A DNA stretch of 64,000 nt, taken from Streptococcus sanguinis. Lineage in GTDB: Bacteria > Bacillota > Bacilli > Lactobacillales > Streptococcaceae. A program made the translations under genes and the position numbers. Shown here piece by piece: positions 1 through 7,578 of the stretch. Every line of letters begins with the position of its first letter. Within the stretch, counting starts at the first letter, position 1. The notes under the pieces are model-generated. The model searched no databases. It was not told where the DNA came from and worked only from the letters and a program-made list of their open reading frames with translations. The DNA is taken from contig NZ_CP054570.1 in NCBI RefSeq assembly GCF_013343115.1, forward strand, positions 992,001 to 1,056,000, written 5' to 3'.

Positions 1-47
1 AAGCCGACACAAAGCAGACTGATAGTCAATATTGATAACTTCTTCAT
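1..47 (-). CDS. N-terminus of an exported protein (probable thioredoxin-like lipoprotein), cut by window edge
   Basis: An ATG at 47 preceded by a good ribosome binding site (AAAGGAAAG, about 6 bases upstream) opens a frame reading MKKLSILTISLLCVG before the window ends. This is a textbook start of a signal peptide: two Lys followed by a hydrophobic stretch. It lies 70 bases downstream of the Met-rich lipoprotein gene and in the same direction as ccdA, so it is probably the third gene of the same unit. In streptococci ccdA genes are followed by thioredoxin-fold lipoproteins (Etrx/SdbB type) and methionine sulfoxide reductase; that this is such a protein is inference from position only, because no catalytic CxxC can be seen in the 15 visible residues. 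Confidence 0.55.
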   Translation of the reverse strand, partial: MKKLSILTISLLCVG

Positions 48-117
48 CGTTTTCTTTCCTTTCAAAATAAGGAGAAAGCCGACAAAACTGACGACTTTCT
101 TTCCTATGGTGGAATTC

Positions 118-438
118 TTATTTGTCAGATGACATTTCGGATGAATCTTTCATGTCATCCTTCATGCTTGAATCACTTGATTTCATATCATCTTTCATAT
201 CAGACTTATCGTCTGACATCATAGAAGAATCCTTCATATCATCTTTTTTCATTTTATCATCAGACATGCTGGAGTCTTTCATATCCTCTTTCTTCATGTC
301 GTCTTTTTTCATGTCATCTTTCTTCATCATGCTGCTGTCATCCGTCTTCTTCATATCAGAATCTGACTTTTGATTAGAGCAGGCTGCTAGGACAAAGATA
401 CTAAGTGCAGCGATTGTAAGTGTAGTGATTTTTTTCAT
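118..438 (-). CDS. Met/Lys/Asp-rich repeat lipoprotein
   Basis: A 106-residue lipoprotein. Residues 1-19 are a signal peptide ending in a lipobox (VLAAC, Cys20). The 87-residue mature part is made almost only of Asp, Lys, Ser and Met, with 16 Met spaced about every five residues (units such as DDMKK, DDMKD, DSSMM); apart from Met it has no hydrophobic or aromatic residue, so it should be unfolded on the outer face of the membrane. The start at 438 is chosen because the ribosome binding site AAGGAG sits 5 bases before it; a longer frame beginning at 453 would have that site inside the coding sequence. It follows ccdA by 26 bases and precedes another exported protein. The composition resembles the MxKDx pentapeptide repeat proteins and the Met-rich MrpX peptide that scavenges hypochlorite in Azospira; a role as oxidant sink or metal binder is inference. 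Confidence 0.85.
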   Translation of the reverse strand: MKKITTLTIAALSIFVLAACSNQKSDSDMKKTDDSSMMKKDDMKKDDMKKEDMKDSSMSDDKMKKDDMKDSSMMSDDKSDMKDDMKSSDSSMKDDMKDSSEMSSDK

Positions 439-464
439 GATGTTCTCCTTCAATTATATAATTT

Positions 465-1175
465 TTATCCAAATAATGATGCTAAAACGTTTAGATTTCC
501 AAGCATTAGCAAAATTCCCATGAGAATGATGAGTGCTCCGCCGATTTTCTTAAGTGTTCCCATATAAGGTTTGAGTTTCGCAAAGCGCTGTAATACCCAG
601 CCAGAAGCCAAAGCCATTGCTAGAAATGGAAGCGCTAATCCAAGTGTATAAACCAACATAAGCAAGCCTCCCTGAAGAGCGCCGTTACCTCCAGAAGCTG
701 CAATTGCTAAAACAGAACTCAGAACAGGTCCCACACAGGGCGTCCAACCAAAGCTAAAGGTAATCCCCAAGAGAAAAGCGTTAAGAAAGTCACTTCTTTT
801 ACTATTCTTTTTAAGTTGGATGCTCTTTTGCTTTTGCAGTTGCTGGATATTAATGATTCCCATCTGGTGGATTCCCAGTAGAATGACAATCCCACCAAGA
901 ACGTAGCGAAACCAAGGGGCATAGAGGACTTGCCCCAAAGCACCGGCTCCATAGCCCAAAACTAAGAATACAGTTGATAAGCCAGCTATAAAGCAGAGCG
1001 TCTTAACTAGACCATACCAGGAAATATCTTTTCCCATAAACCGAACTGTTTTCGGCTGATCCGAATCCAGCAGAATCCCGACATAGACTGGCATAAGCGG
1101 TAAGATACAAGGCGAGAAAAAAGAGAGAATCCCCGCCAGAAAAACAGAAATAAAGAACAAAAAACTTGTTGCCAT
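465..1175 (-). CDS. ccdA: CcdA-type thiol:disulfide electron transporter
   Basis: A 236-residue polytopic membrane protein of the CcdA/DsbD-beta family, about six membrane helices. It moves electrons from cytoplasmic thioredoxin across the membrane to thiol proteins outside. The two redox cysteines of the family are visible: Cys23 in FFSPCILPLMP and Cys147 in FGWTPCVGP, each followed by the typical proline. The length is normal for the single-domain CcdA. Downstream partners are the Met-rich lipoprotein and a further exported protein, matching the pneumococcal arrangement in which CcdA feeds an extracellular thioredoxin (Etrx) and MsrAB. The -10 like element TATACT lies at 1207-1212, right beside the terminator of the preceding gene. 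Gene family is clear; which of the streptococcal ccdA paralogues this is cannot be told. Confidence 0.92.
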   Translation of the reverse strand: MATSFLFFISVFLAGILSFFSPCILPLMPVYVGILLDSDQPKTVRFMGKDISWYGLVKTLCFIAGLSTVFLVLGYGAGALGQVLYAPWFRYVLGGIVILLGIHQMGIINIQQLQKQKSIQLKKNSKRSDFLNAFLLGITFSFGWTPCVGPVLSSVLAIAASGGNGALQGGLLMLVYTLGLALPFLAMALASGWVLQRFAKLKPYMGTLKKIGGALIILMGILLMLGNLNVLASLFG

Positions 1176-1220
1176 TTCAAAAACCTCTCTATCAATTTCT
1201 GACTCTAGTATAAAATAAAA

Positions 1221-1242
1221 ATCTCCCTAAAAATAGGGAGAT
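1221..1242 (-). terminator. Intrinsic terminator of brnQ
   Basis: Perfect 9-bp inverted repeat (arms ATCTCCCTA and TAGGGAGAT, loop of four) followed on the minus strand by TTTTTATTTT. It lies between the brnQ stop and ccdA, separating the two units. Confidence 0.85.
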
Positions 1243-1332
1243 CGATTTGAAAAAACTTGAATTTGATGTTATATTGCTTGAGATTTCTGGATTTTGCAAA
1301 AACATCCACCACATTGTGACAGATGTTATCTA

Positions 1333-2661
1333 TTAGCTTTCCATCTCGAAACGCTCACTCTTTAGCCTATTTGGCAAAAAGAGAGAAAGCAGGATTCCAA
1401 CTAGAGCCGGCACCAACCAAGGCAATGAAGCCTGAGAAAATGGAAGGGCATTTACCATATCATTTACCTTTGTAATATGGAACTGCTGCCCAAGAATAGC
1501 CGCAAAGGAAATCAGAGTCACTGCTGCTACTGTCAATTGCATGCCGATTTTGGACAGTGGCAAGAATTTATTGACGATGACAATCAGAACGATAACAATG
1601 GTAATTGGATAGAGAATTTGCAAGACTGGAACAGAATATTGAATAATAGCATTAAGCCCAAGATTAGCAATCGCAAACCCAATCAAAGTAAAGACCGTTG
1701 CGTACACTTTATAAGATACCTTAGGGAAAGTTTTATGGAAGAATTCCCCAGTTGATACAATAAGTCCCGCTGTTGTGGTGAAGCAAGTCACAGTGACCAT
1801 AGCTGCAAGGAAAATCTGTGCTGTAGGTCCAAAGATAGCCTGTGTCGCCTGCGACAGGACATAAACACCTGGATTGCCTTTGGCAATAATCTCAGCTGGA
1901 ACTGGGAAATGATTGCCTAGAAAAGCCAAACCGATATACATGGCGCTAAAGCCCAACGCTACCATCAAACCAACAACCCAGATGGTTGAAACATATTCCT
2001 TTTTATTCTTGAAACCAAGCTGGTTAAGAGTTGTTACAGCAATTACGCTGAAAGCCACGGAAGCCAAGGCATCCAAAGTATTATAACCTTCCAAGAAGCC
2101 TTGCCCAAAAGCTGACGCTAAATAAGCTTCCGATGCCTGCTGAGGAGCATTGGAGCCGTATTTAAAAGCCCCTAGAATGACTAAGATGATGATCAAAACT
2201 GCAAAAACCGGCGTCAGAATACGTCCAATCCGATCCAAAATCTTAGATGGATTCAAAGAAATCAGATAAGCCGCCGCAAAGTAAAGTGTCGTGAAAACAA
2301 TTAATCCGATGCCCGCCATATTTTTAGACAACATAGGGGCAATACCGACTTCATAGGCCACTGTCGCTGTCCGCGGAATAGCAAAGAAAGGCCCGATTGA
2401 CAGATACAAGGCTACAAGATAGACAATAGCAAACCAAGGCGCAATCTTCTGAGAAATCTCGTGGATATAGCCCTTAGGATTGAGCGTTCCAATAATCAAA
2501 GTCAGGACAGCAAGCCCAACCCCAGATAGGACGAAGCCTGCAATAGCCGGCCAAAAATGCTGACCAGATAATGTTCCAAGTGAAGGCGGGAAGATCAAGT
2601 TTCCAGCACCGAAAAACATTCCAAACAGGAGCAAACCTGTCAAAGCACCTTTTTTAATCAC
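1333..2661 (-). CDS. brnQ: Branched-chain amino acid carrier (LIVCS family)
   Basis: A 442-residue membrane protein of the BrnQ family, sodium-coupled uptake of leucine, isoleucine and valine. It shows the family N-terminus (GALTGLLLFGMFFGAGNLIFPP, a helix with the Asn-Leu-Ile-Phe-Pro-Pro signature at about 20-28) and about 12 hydrophobic segments across its full length, which is usual for the family. The start is a GTG at 2661, supported by AAGGAG seven bases upstream; no in-frame ATG with a better site exists nearby. It is a single-gene unit with its own promoter (2695-2723) and terminator (1221-1242). I looked for a T-box or CodY box in the leader and found none that convinces. Confidence 0.93.
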   Translation of the reverse strand: MIKKGALTGLLLFGMFFGAGNLIFPPSLGTLSGQHFWPAIAGFVLSGVGLAVLTLIIGTLNPKGYIHEISQKIAPWFAIVYLVALYLSIGPFFAIPRTATVAYEVGIAPMLSKNMAGIGLIVFTTLYFAAAYLISLNPSKILDRIGRILTPVFAVLIIILVILGAFKYGSNAPQQASEAYLASAFGQGFLEGYNTLDALASVAFSVIAVTTLNQLGFKNKKEYVSTIWVVGLMVALGFSAMYIGLAFLGNHFPVPAEIIAKGNPGVYVLSQATQAIFGPTAQIFLAAMVTVTCFTTTAGLIVSTGEFFHKTFPKVSYKVYATVFTLIGFAIANLGLNAIIQYSVPVLQILYPITIVIVLIVIVNKFLPLSKIGMQLTVAAVTLISFAAILGQQFHITKVNDMVNALPFSQASLPWLVPALVGILLSLFLPNRLKSERFEMES

Positions 2662-2694
2662 GAGAATCTCCTTTTTAATTTTTCATGATTTATC

Positions 2695-2723
2695 ATTATA
2701 TACGTAAATAGCCCGCTCCGCAA
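2695..2723 (-). promoter_or_regulatory. Predicted brnQ promoter
   Basis: On the minus strand TTGCGG (2723-2718), a 17-base spacer and TATAAT (2700-2695) form a good sigma-A promoter 33 bases upstream of the GTG start. The rest of the 412-base gap (2724-3012) is AT-rich; I see no gene or RNA in it. Confidence 0.65.
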
Positions 2724-3013
2724 CACTTTTAACTTTTCACGGTAAGCTAGTTTAAAAAACGAAATAAATCGAAATATTTTTGAAGATTTTTAGCAAATTC
2801 CTGACTTATCCACAGATTTAAGGCTTATTTTAAATTATTTTAGAATAATACAAATAAATTTGTTTTAAATCGTATTTATATAACTTCACTATTACCTATC
2901 TTTTTAAAAGTTTCCTTACTTTAAATATATATGCTCTACTGTTTCTGAATGCGAGAAAAATACAATATTGTCCTTCCAGATCCAAAACAAAATAAAAGAG
3001 ATTTTTCATAGTA

Positions 3014-3044
3014 AAAAGGTTGAGACATCCTATCTCAACCTTTT
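3014..3044 (-). terminator. Intrinsic terminator after GNAT gene
   Basis: Twelve-base arms AAAAGGTTGAGA and TCTCAACCTTTT around a 7-base loop, with a T run on the minus strand side, 30 bases past the stop at 3074. Confidence 0.85.
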
Positions 3045-3073
3045 AAAAATGGCTATAAAACATTTAGCAATCT

Positions 3074-3628
3074 TTACACATCGCTAAATCTTCTGTACTT
3101 AATTTCGAATTCAAAGAAGTTCTTCTCTTGCAGCATATGGAAAATATCTCGATAAGCCTCCTCATCAAAATGATGTCCCAAATACAAGATTTCAAAGCTT
3201 AACCCTTCATATTCCAGAAAGGCATTGGTCGTTCGAAAGCCATTACGCTTATAGAAGTCCATACGTGCTTGACGTTGCTCTAAATTGTCACATTCTTCAT
3301 CGACACGTTCTACCTCTAGAACCATAGTTTTTTGATAAAACTCTGTCAGTTTATGAATGATTTCTCCCCCATAGCCATGGCTGCGAAGGTGCGGCATAAT
3401 CGCAAAGAAGCTGACATAGAACATTTTTTCGTTATAAACTGCAAAAGCAAAACCAACAAATTCTTCCTCATTGTAGAAGGCAAAGAAATGAGACCGTTCA
3501 TCATTGGTATAGCGGAGAAATTCATTAATAGGAACTCTCTCTTCTTCAGGAAAGGCTTCTCGATTTAAGGCCTCCACCTTATCTAAATCAGGAAATTCTG
3601 CTGTAATAATTTGACTAGTTAAAGACAT
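3074..3628 (-). CDS. GNAT family N-acetyltransferase
   Basis: A 184-residue protein with the GNAT fold: the acetyl-CoA binding loop is seen around residues 80-90 as MPHLRSHGYGGEIIHKL (pattern R-S-x-G-Y-G-G), preceded by the beta4 strand FYVSFFAI, and a late motif RMDFYKRNGFR that is common in these enzymes. It would transfer an acetyl group from acetyl-CoA to an amine; the substrate cannot be deduced. Start ATG at 3628 with GAGG 8 bases upstream. It stands alone with its own terminator. Confidence 0.85.
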   Translation of the reverse strand: MSLTSQIITAEFPDLDKVEALNREAFPEEERVPINEFLRYTNDERSHFFAFYNEEEFVGFAFAVYNEKMFYVSFFAIMPHLRSHGYGGEIIHKLTEFYQKTMVLEVERVDEECDNLEQRQARMDFYKRNGFRTTNAFLEYEGLSFEILYLGHHFDEEAYRDIFHMLQEKNFFEFEIKYRRFSDV

Positions 3629-3682
3629 TGCTACCTCACTTTGCTTATATTCTAGCAGTTATCAAATGATTTAGCAAACCTT

Positions 3683-5461
3683 TTAAACTTCTTCTGCTTT
3701 TTTAGAAAATTGACTCTGATAAAGGTCATAATAAAATCCTTTATCAGCCAAGAGACTCTCGTGATTGCCTTGCTCGATAATCTGACCATCCTTGAGCACC
3801 AAAATCTTATCCGCTTCTTGAATGGTCGACAGTCGGTGAGCAATGACAAAACTGGTCCGCCCCTGCATGAGAGTCTTCATAGCTTTCTGAATCAAGAGCT
3901 CCAGCCGTGTATCGACAGATGAGGTCGCTTCATCCAAAATCAGAATCTTAGGATTGGCCAAAAGAGCCCTCGCAATCGTAAGCAACTGCTTCTGCCCCAG
4001 CGAGATATTGCTGGATTCTTGATTCATTTCCATATTGTAGCCGCCTGGTAAGGTCCGTATAAAGTGGTCCACATTAGCCGCCTTGGCCGCCTCTACAATT
4101 TCTTCATCAGTGGCTTGCAGATTGCCAAAACGAAGATTTTCCTTTATAGTCCCCTCATAAAGCCAGGCATCCTGCAACACCATACCGAACTGTTTACGGT
4201 AGTCCTGACGGGACAGATGGCGTATGTCATGCCCATCAACTGTAATCGCGCCTTTGGTTACATCGTAGAAACGCATGAGCAAGTTAATCAACGTAGTCTT
4301 ACCAGCACCAGTCGGACCGACAATAGCCACCATTTCTCCAGGTTTGACTTCCAGATTGAAATTCCGAATGAGCGGCTTGTCTGCCACATACTGGAAGTCC
4401 ACATCCTTGAAGCTAACCTGACCTGTCAGATCTTGCTCCAGCTTTTCTGTCCTATCATTGACTTCATCTGCTTCGTCCAGCACTTGGAAAATCCGGTCTA
4501 AAGAAGACTTGGCACTCTGCAGCTGACCAGCCAGCTGAGTCAGGTTTTGAATGGGCTGATTAATCTGCCAGACATACTGAACAAAGGCTTGCATATTTCC
4601 GACTGTCAATCGCCCTGCAATAACCTGAAGGCCGCCCAGCAGGGCCAACAAGAGGTAGGTCAGATCTGAAATAACATTCAAAACAGGCATCATCAAACCA
4701 GAAATAAAGCTGGCTTTAAAACCTACTTTCTGCAGATTTTGCGTAATTTGACGAAAATCCTCCTGGGAGCTTTCTTCTCTGACATAGAGCTTCAAAATAT
4801 TAAAGCCTGTCAGATTTTCTTGAACAAAGCCATTCATAGCTCCTAGTGCATCTGCCTGCTGTTTAAAGTACGGCTGGGATTTCTTTACGATAAAGCGAGC
4901 ACTGAGGTAGGTAATCGGAATAGAAATTACCACAATTATCCCCAACTGCAGATTGAGTACTAATACCATTACGATGACCAAGATTAGAGTAAAGACTGCG
5001 TTGATAACTTGCAGAAAGGACTGCTGCAAGGCATTGGAAACAGCTTCGACATCGCTGGTAAAACGCCCCAGCAAGTCACCAAACTGATGCTTATCAAAGT
5101 AAGAAACGGGAATACGATTAATCTTATGACTAAGTTCATCGCGCAAGTCCCGAATGGTAGCCTGCACTGCATTGGTCATAAAGTAATTAGAATAGTAAGA
5201 ACCGATTTCATAAAAAATCGCCCGCAGAAAATACAAGACCATGACCCAGCCAACATAGAACACATTAATCTGGGCGCCAGCCACCCCTTTAGCCATATCT
5301 AGCAGATTATTTGTCAGTTCAGTAATGGCTAGACCTAAGACAAAGGGCTCGACGACACTCATAACGACACTGAGGATTTTGAGGAAAATCGCAAAGGCGA
5401 CTGCAAATTTATAAACTTTTAGGTAGCTCCACAGACGAGCAAAACTTGACGTGTTTTTCAT
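3683..5461 (-). CDS. Heterodimeric ABC exporter, subunit with canonical Walker B
   Basis: A 592-residue fused ABC exporter half: six membrane helices in residues 1-320 and an ATPase domain behind. Walker A is GPTGAGKTT (about 381-389). Walker B ends in a normal catalytic Glu (ILILDEATSS, about 503-512), but the signature motif is degenerate (NISLGQKQ instead of LSGGQ). Its partner, encoded 13 bases upstream, has the reverse pattern, so the pair should form one active and one inactive ATP site, as in LmrCD, BmrCD and TM287/288. The start has AAGGAG and a 7-base spacer. The complex probably exports drugs or lipophilic compounds; substrate unknown. It is not the pneumococcal PatAB pair by N-terminal sequence as I recall it. 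Confidence 0.93.
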   Translation of the reverse strand: MKNTSSFARLWSYLKVYKFAVAFAIFLKILSVVMSVVEPFVLGLAITELTNNLLDMAKGVAGAQINVFYVGWVMVLYFLRAIFYEIGSYYSNYFMTNAVQATIRDLRDELSHKINRIPVSYFDKHQFGDLLGRFTSDVEAVSNALQQSFLQVINAVFTLILVIVMVLVLNLQLGIIVVISIPITYLSARFIVKKSQPYFKQQADALGAMNGFVQENLTGFNILKLYVREESSQEDFRQITQNLQKVGFKASFISGLMMPVLNVISDLTYLLLALLGGLQVIAGRLTVGNMQAFVQYVWQINQPIQNLTQLAGQLQSAKSSLDRIFQVLDEADEVNDRTEKLEQDLTGQVSFKDVDFQYVADKPLIRNFNLEVKPGEMVAIVGPTGAGKTTLINLLMRFYDVTKGAITVDGHDIRHLSRQDYRKQFGMVLQDAWLYEGTIKENLRFGNLQATDEEIVEAAKAANVDHFIRTLPGGYNMEMNQESSNISLGQKQLLTIARALLANPKILILDEATSSVDTRLELLIQKAMKTLMQGRTSFVIAHRLSTIQEADKILVLKDGQIIEQGNHESLLADKGFYYDLYQSQFSKKAEEV

Positions 5462-5474
5462 GTCAGTCTCCTTT

Positions 5475-7211
5475 CTATTCCTCTGTCAAAGCTTGATTCT
5501 TCAGCTGCGAATCCGCAATTTCACGATAGATATCATTAGTTTCCATCAGCTCTTCATGCTTCCCGCGTCCAACGATTTCACCCTGATCCAGAACGATAAT
5601 TTGGTCAGCGTCTATGATGGTTCCCACACGTTGGGCTACAATCAGCACCGTTGCCTGACCTGTCACTTCCTTGAGGCGACGACGAAGCACCGCATCTGTC
5701 TTATAGTCCAGAGCAGAAAAAGAGTCGTCGAAGATATAAATATCCGGCTTTTTGACCACCGCGCGGGCGATAGAAAGCCGCTGCTTCTGCCCACCGGATA
5801 GATTGCTGCCTCCCTCAGCCAGATGAGTCTCAAAACGCTCTTCCCGGCTCTCGATAAAGTCCTTGGCTTGAGCAACCTCAGCCGCCTGACTCAGCTCTTC
5901 CTGACTAGCCTCTTCCTTTCCATAGCGCAGGTTTTCTGCGATAGTTCCAGTAAATAGCAGAGCCTTCTGCGGAATAAAGCCAATCTTCTGACGTAGAGCT
6001 TTCAGATTGTACTCACGGACGTCCACACCGTCCACTAAAATCTTACCAAGTGTTACATCGTAAAAGCGCGGAATCAGCTGCACCAGTGTAGACTTACCAG
6101 AACCAGTAGAGCCGATAAAGGCGATAGTCTCACCTGGCTTGGCCTTGAAGGAAATATTATGCAGTACAGGACTCTCTGTCTCACCTGGATAAGCGAAGGT
6201 TACATTGTCAAACTCCAGATAACCCTTCGTCTCTGTCTCGGTTACACCATCTTCGTTAGGATTGATTGAGATTGGCATGTCCATGACTTCCTTAAGCCGT
6301 TGACTCGATACCGCCGTCCGTGGATACATGGTAAAGAGATTGGCCAAGAAGAGGAAGGATAGCAGGGCGTGAAAGCTGTATTCGATAAAGGCAACGAGAT
6401 TTCCGATTTCAAGACTGCCGTCCCGCAAAGGATCTAGGGCAAACCAGACAATAGCCACAATCATCGCAATAATAATCTGCACAAAGAGTGGCTCTGTCAG
6501 ACCAGTCAGCTTAAAGAGCTTATTGGAGTTTTGCGCATAGACCTCATTTTCATCGGCAAAACCCTTCTCTTGAAATTCCTCCCGCGCAAAAGCTCGAATA
6601 ACGCGCAGACCAGTCAGATTTTCCCTCACATACTGATTAATCTTATCAAGGGTCTTCTGCTGCTTTTCAGACAGGGGCTTGGTTTTAACCGCCACATAAA
6701 TGACTACGACAGCCAAGAAAGGCACTGAAACAGCTACAATCCAGGCCAAAGACGGACTAGTCAGAAAAATCATGAGAATACTGGACAGCATCATCATGGG
6801 AGTAATGACACCCATTTTCAGGGTTTGCTCCGCAAACTGCATAAGTACAAAAGCATCCGAGGTCAAGCGCGTGACCAAAGAAGACACACCGATTTGCTCA
6901 TACTCATGATGAGAATACTCTTGCAGCTTGGCATAGAGATCATTGCGCATGTCCTGCACCATGGTCGTCGTTAGCTTCCCAGCCGCATAAGCCAGAACGA
7001 TTCGCCCCAGCACTCCTAAGATAATAACGCCAAACATCACCCAAGCCCAGAAAAAGAGCCGGTCTGTCTGCTTAGGATTGATTCCCTCATCAATCATGCG
7101 AGCCAGCACCGTTGGCAACCCTAGATTGACAATCACAAAAAAGATTGCCGCTACAAAATCCAAGACCAGCCACTTAGGATATCTCTTCAAATAAGACCAA
7201 ATGTATAACAT
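5475..7211 (-). CDS. Heterodimeric ABC exporter, subunit with degenerate catalytic residue
   Basis: A 578-residue ABC exporter half (membrane domain about 1-310, ATPase domain about 330-570). Walker A GSTGSGKST lies near 367-375 and the signature LSGGQKQRLSIARA is canonical. The residue after Walker B is Asp instead of Glu (IYIFDDSFSALD, about 489-500), the hallmark of the non-hydrolytic site of heterodimeric exporters. It is the first gene of a two-gene operon with the 592-residue partner. RBS AAGGAGG is strong. The promoter at 7312-7340 is followed by a hairpin at the very 5' end of the transcript (7284-7299), so expression may be post-initiation controlled, as known for other streptococcal multidrug ABC operons. 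Confidence 0.93.
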   Translation of the reverse strand: MLYIWSYLKRYPKWLVLDFVAAIFFVIVNLGLPTVLARMIDEGINPKQTDRLFFWAWVMFGVIILGVLGRIVLAYAAGKLTTTMVQDMRNDLYAKLQEYSHHEYEQIGVSSLVTRLTSDAFVLMQFAEQTLKMGVITPMMMLSSILMIFLTSPSLAWIVAVSVPFLAVVVIYVAVKTKPLSEKQQKTLDKINQYVRENLTGLRVIRAFAREEFQEKGFADENEVYAQNSNKLFKLTGLTEPLFVQIIIAMIVAIVWFALDPLRDGSLEIGNLVAFIEYSFHALLSFLFLANLFTMYPRTAVSSQRLKEVMDMPISINPNEDGVTETETKGYLEFDNVTFAYPGETESPVLHNISFKAKPGETIAFIGSTGSGKSTLVQLIPRFYDVTLGKILVDGVDVREYNLKALRQKIGFIPQKALLFTGTIAENLRYGKEEASQEELSQAAEVAQAKDFIESREERFETHLAEGGSNLSGGQKQRLSIARAVVKKPDIYIFDDSFSALDYKTDAVLRRRLKEVTGQATVLIVAQRVGTIIDADQIIVLDQGEIVGRGKHEELMETNDIYREIADSQLKNQALTEE

Positions 7212-7283
7212 AATTCCTCCTTCACCATCTATTCAAAAATAACTCACTCTAAAGGACTCAGTGCTTTGAAAACACAGAAAAGA

Positions 7284-7299
7284 GCGCGCAAATGCACGC
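7284..7299 (-). promoter_or_regulatory. 5' leader hairpin of the ABC exporter operon
   Basis: GC-rich stem GCGTGC / GCGCGC (one G-U pair) with an ATTT loop, followed on the minus strand by TCTTTTCTGTGTTTTC. It begins only a few bases after the predicted transcription start, in an otherwise AT-rich leader, and could act as an attenuator or as a 5' stabiliser. Function inferred. Confidence 0.4.
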
Positions 7300-7311
7300 T
7301 TTAATACAAAT

Positions 7312-7340
7312 ATTATAACAAAAATATGAAGGAGGGTAAA
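7312..7340 (-). promoter_or_regulatory. Predicted promoter of the ABC exporter operon
   Basis: TATAAT (7317-7312) with an extended -10 (TGT before it) and TTTACC at 7340-7335, 17-base spacer. The start codon is 100 bases downstream, leaving an unusually long leader. The gap 7212-7578 also holds the leader hairpin, a possible 35-codon frame (7348-7455) and the protease gene terminator. Confidence 0.6.
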
Positions 7341-7347
7341 GGTCATT

Positions 7348-7455
7348 TCAGACTTTTTTCCGCTTATTATCAGCCTCATAAATGACTGTCAGCAGTAAAC
7401 TGCCTGAAAGCAGACTAGCAACTGTTTTAATTGCTTGACTTATATAGAAAAACAA
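7348..7455 (-). other. Possible 35-residue hydrophobic small protein
   Basis: Starting at a TTG at 7455 the minus strand reads a 35-residue frame with a hydrophobic helix (TVASLLSGSLLLTVIY) and a basic tail (ADNKRKKV), the look of a single-pass small membrane protein. Against it: no convincing ribosome binding site, a rare start codon and a start lying inside the terminator hairpin of the preceding gene. It may be a decayed gene end rather than an active gene. Confidence 0.2.
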
Positions 7456-7474
7456 ACCTAGTTTTCACTAGGTT
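7455..7474 (-). terminator. Intrinsic terminator of the M26 protease gene
   Basis: Perfect 8-bp stem (AACCTAGT / ACTAGGTT) closed by a GAAA tetraloop on the minus strand and followed by TGTTTTTC. About 100 bases after the stop at 7579. Confidence 0.8.
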
Positions 7475-7578
7475 CGTCATTTCTTATCTGCAAGAAGGTC
7501 TGAATTTAAGAGTAATTCAAGCTCTGCCCTAACATTTCAGACTTGCAACTTTGCAAACCATTTGACAGCTCAAACCAA

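Noticed and set aside
1..84. Short repeated word AAGCCGACA at 1-9 and 76-84
   Set aside because: Only nine bases and partly inside a coding start; likely chance.
2662..3073. T-box or CodY box upstream of brnQ
   Set aside because: No T-box sequence (AGGGTGGNACCGCG) on the minus strand, and the best CodY-like stretch has five or more mismatches.
3683..7211. Naming the ABC pair patAB
   Set aside because: The N-termini do not match pneumococcal PatA and PatB as I remember them; only a heterodimeric exporter is supported.
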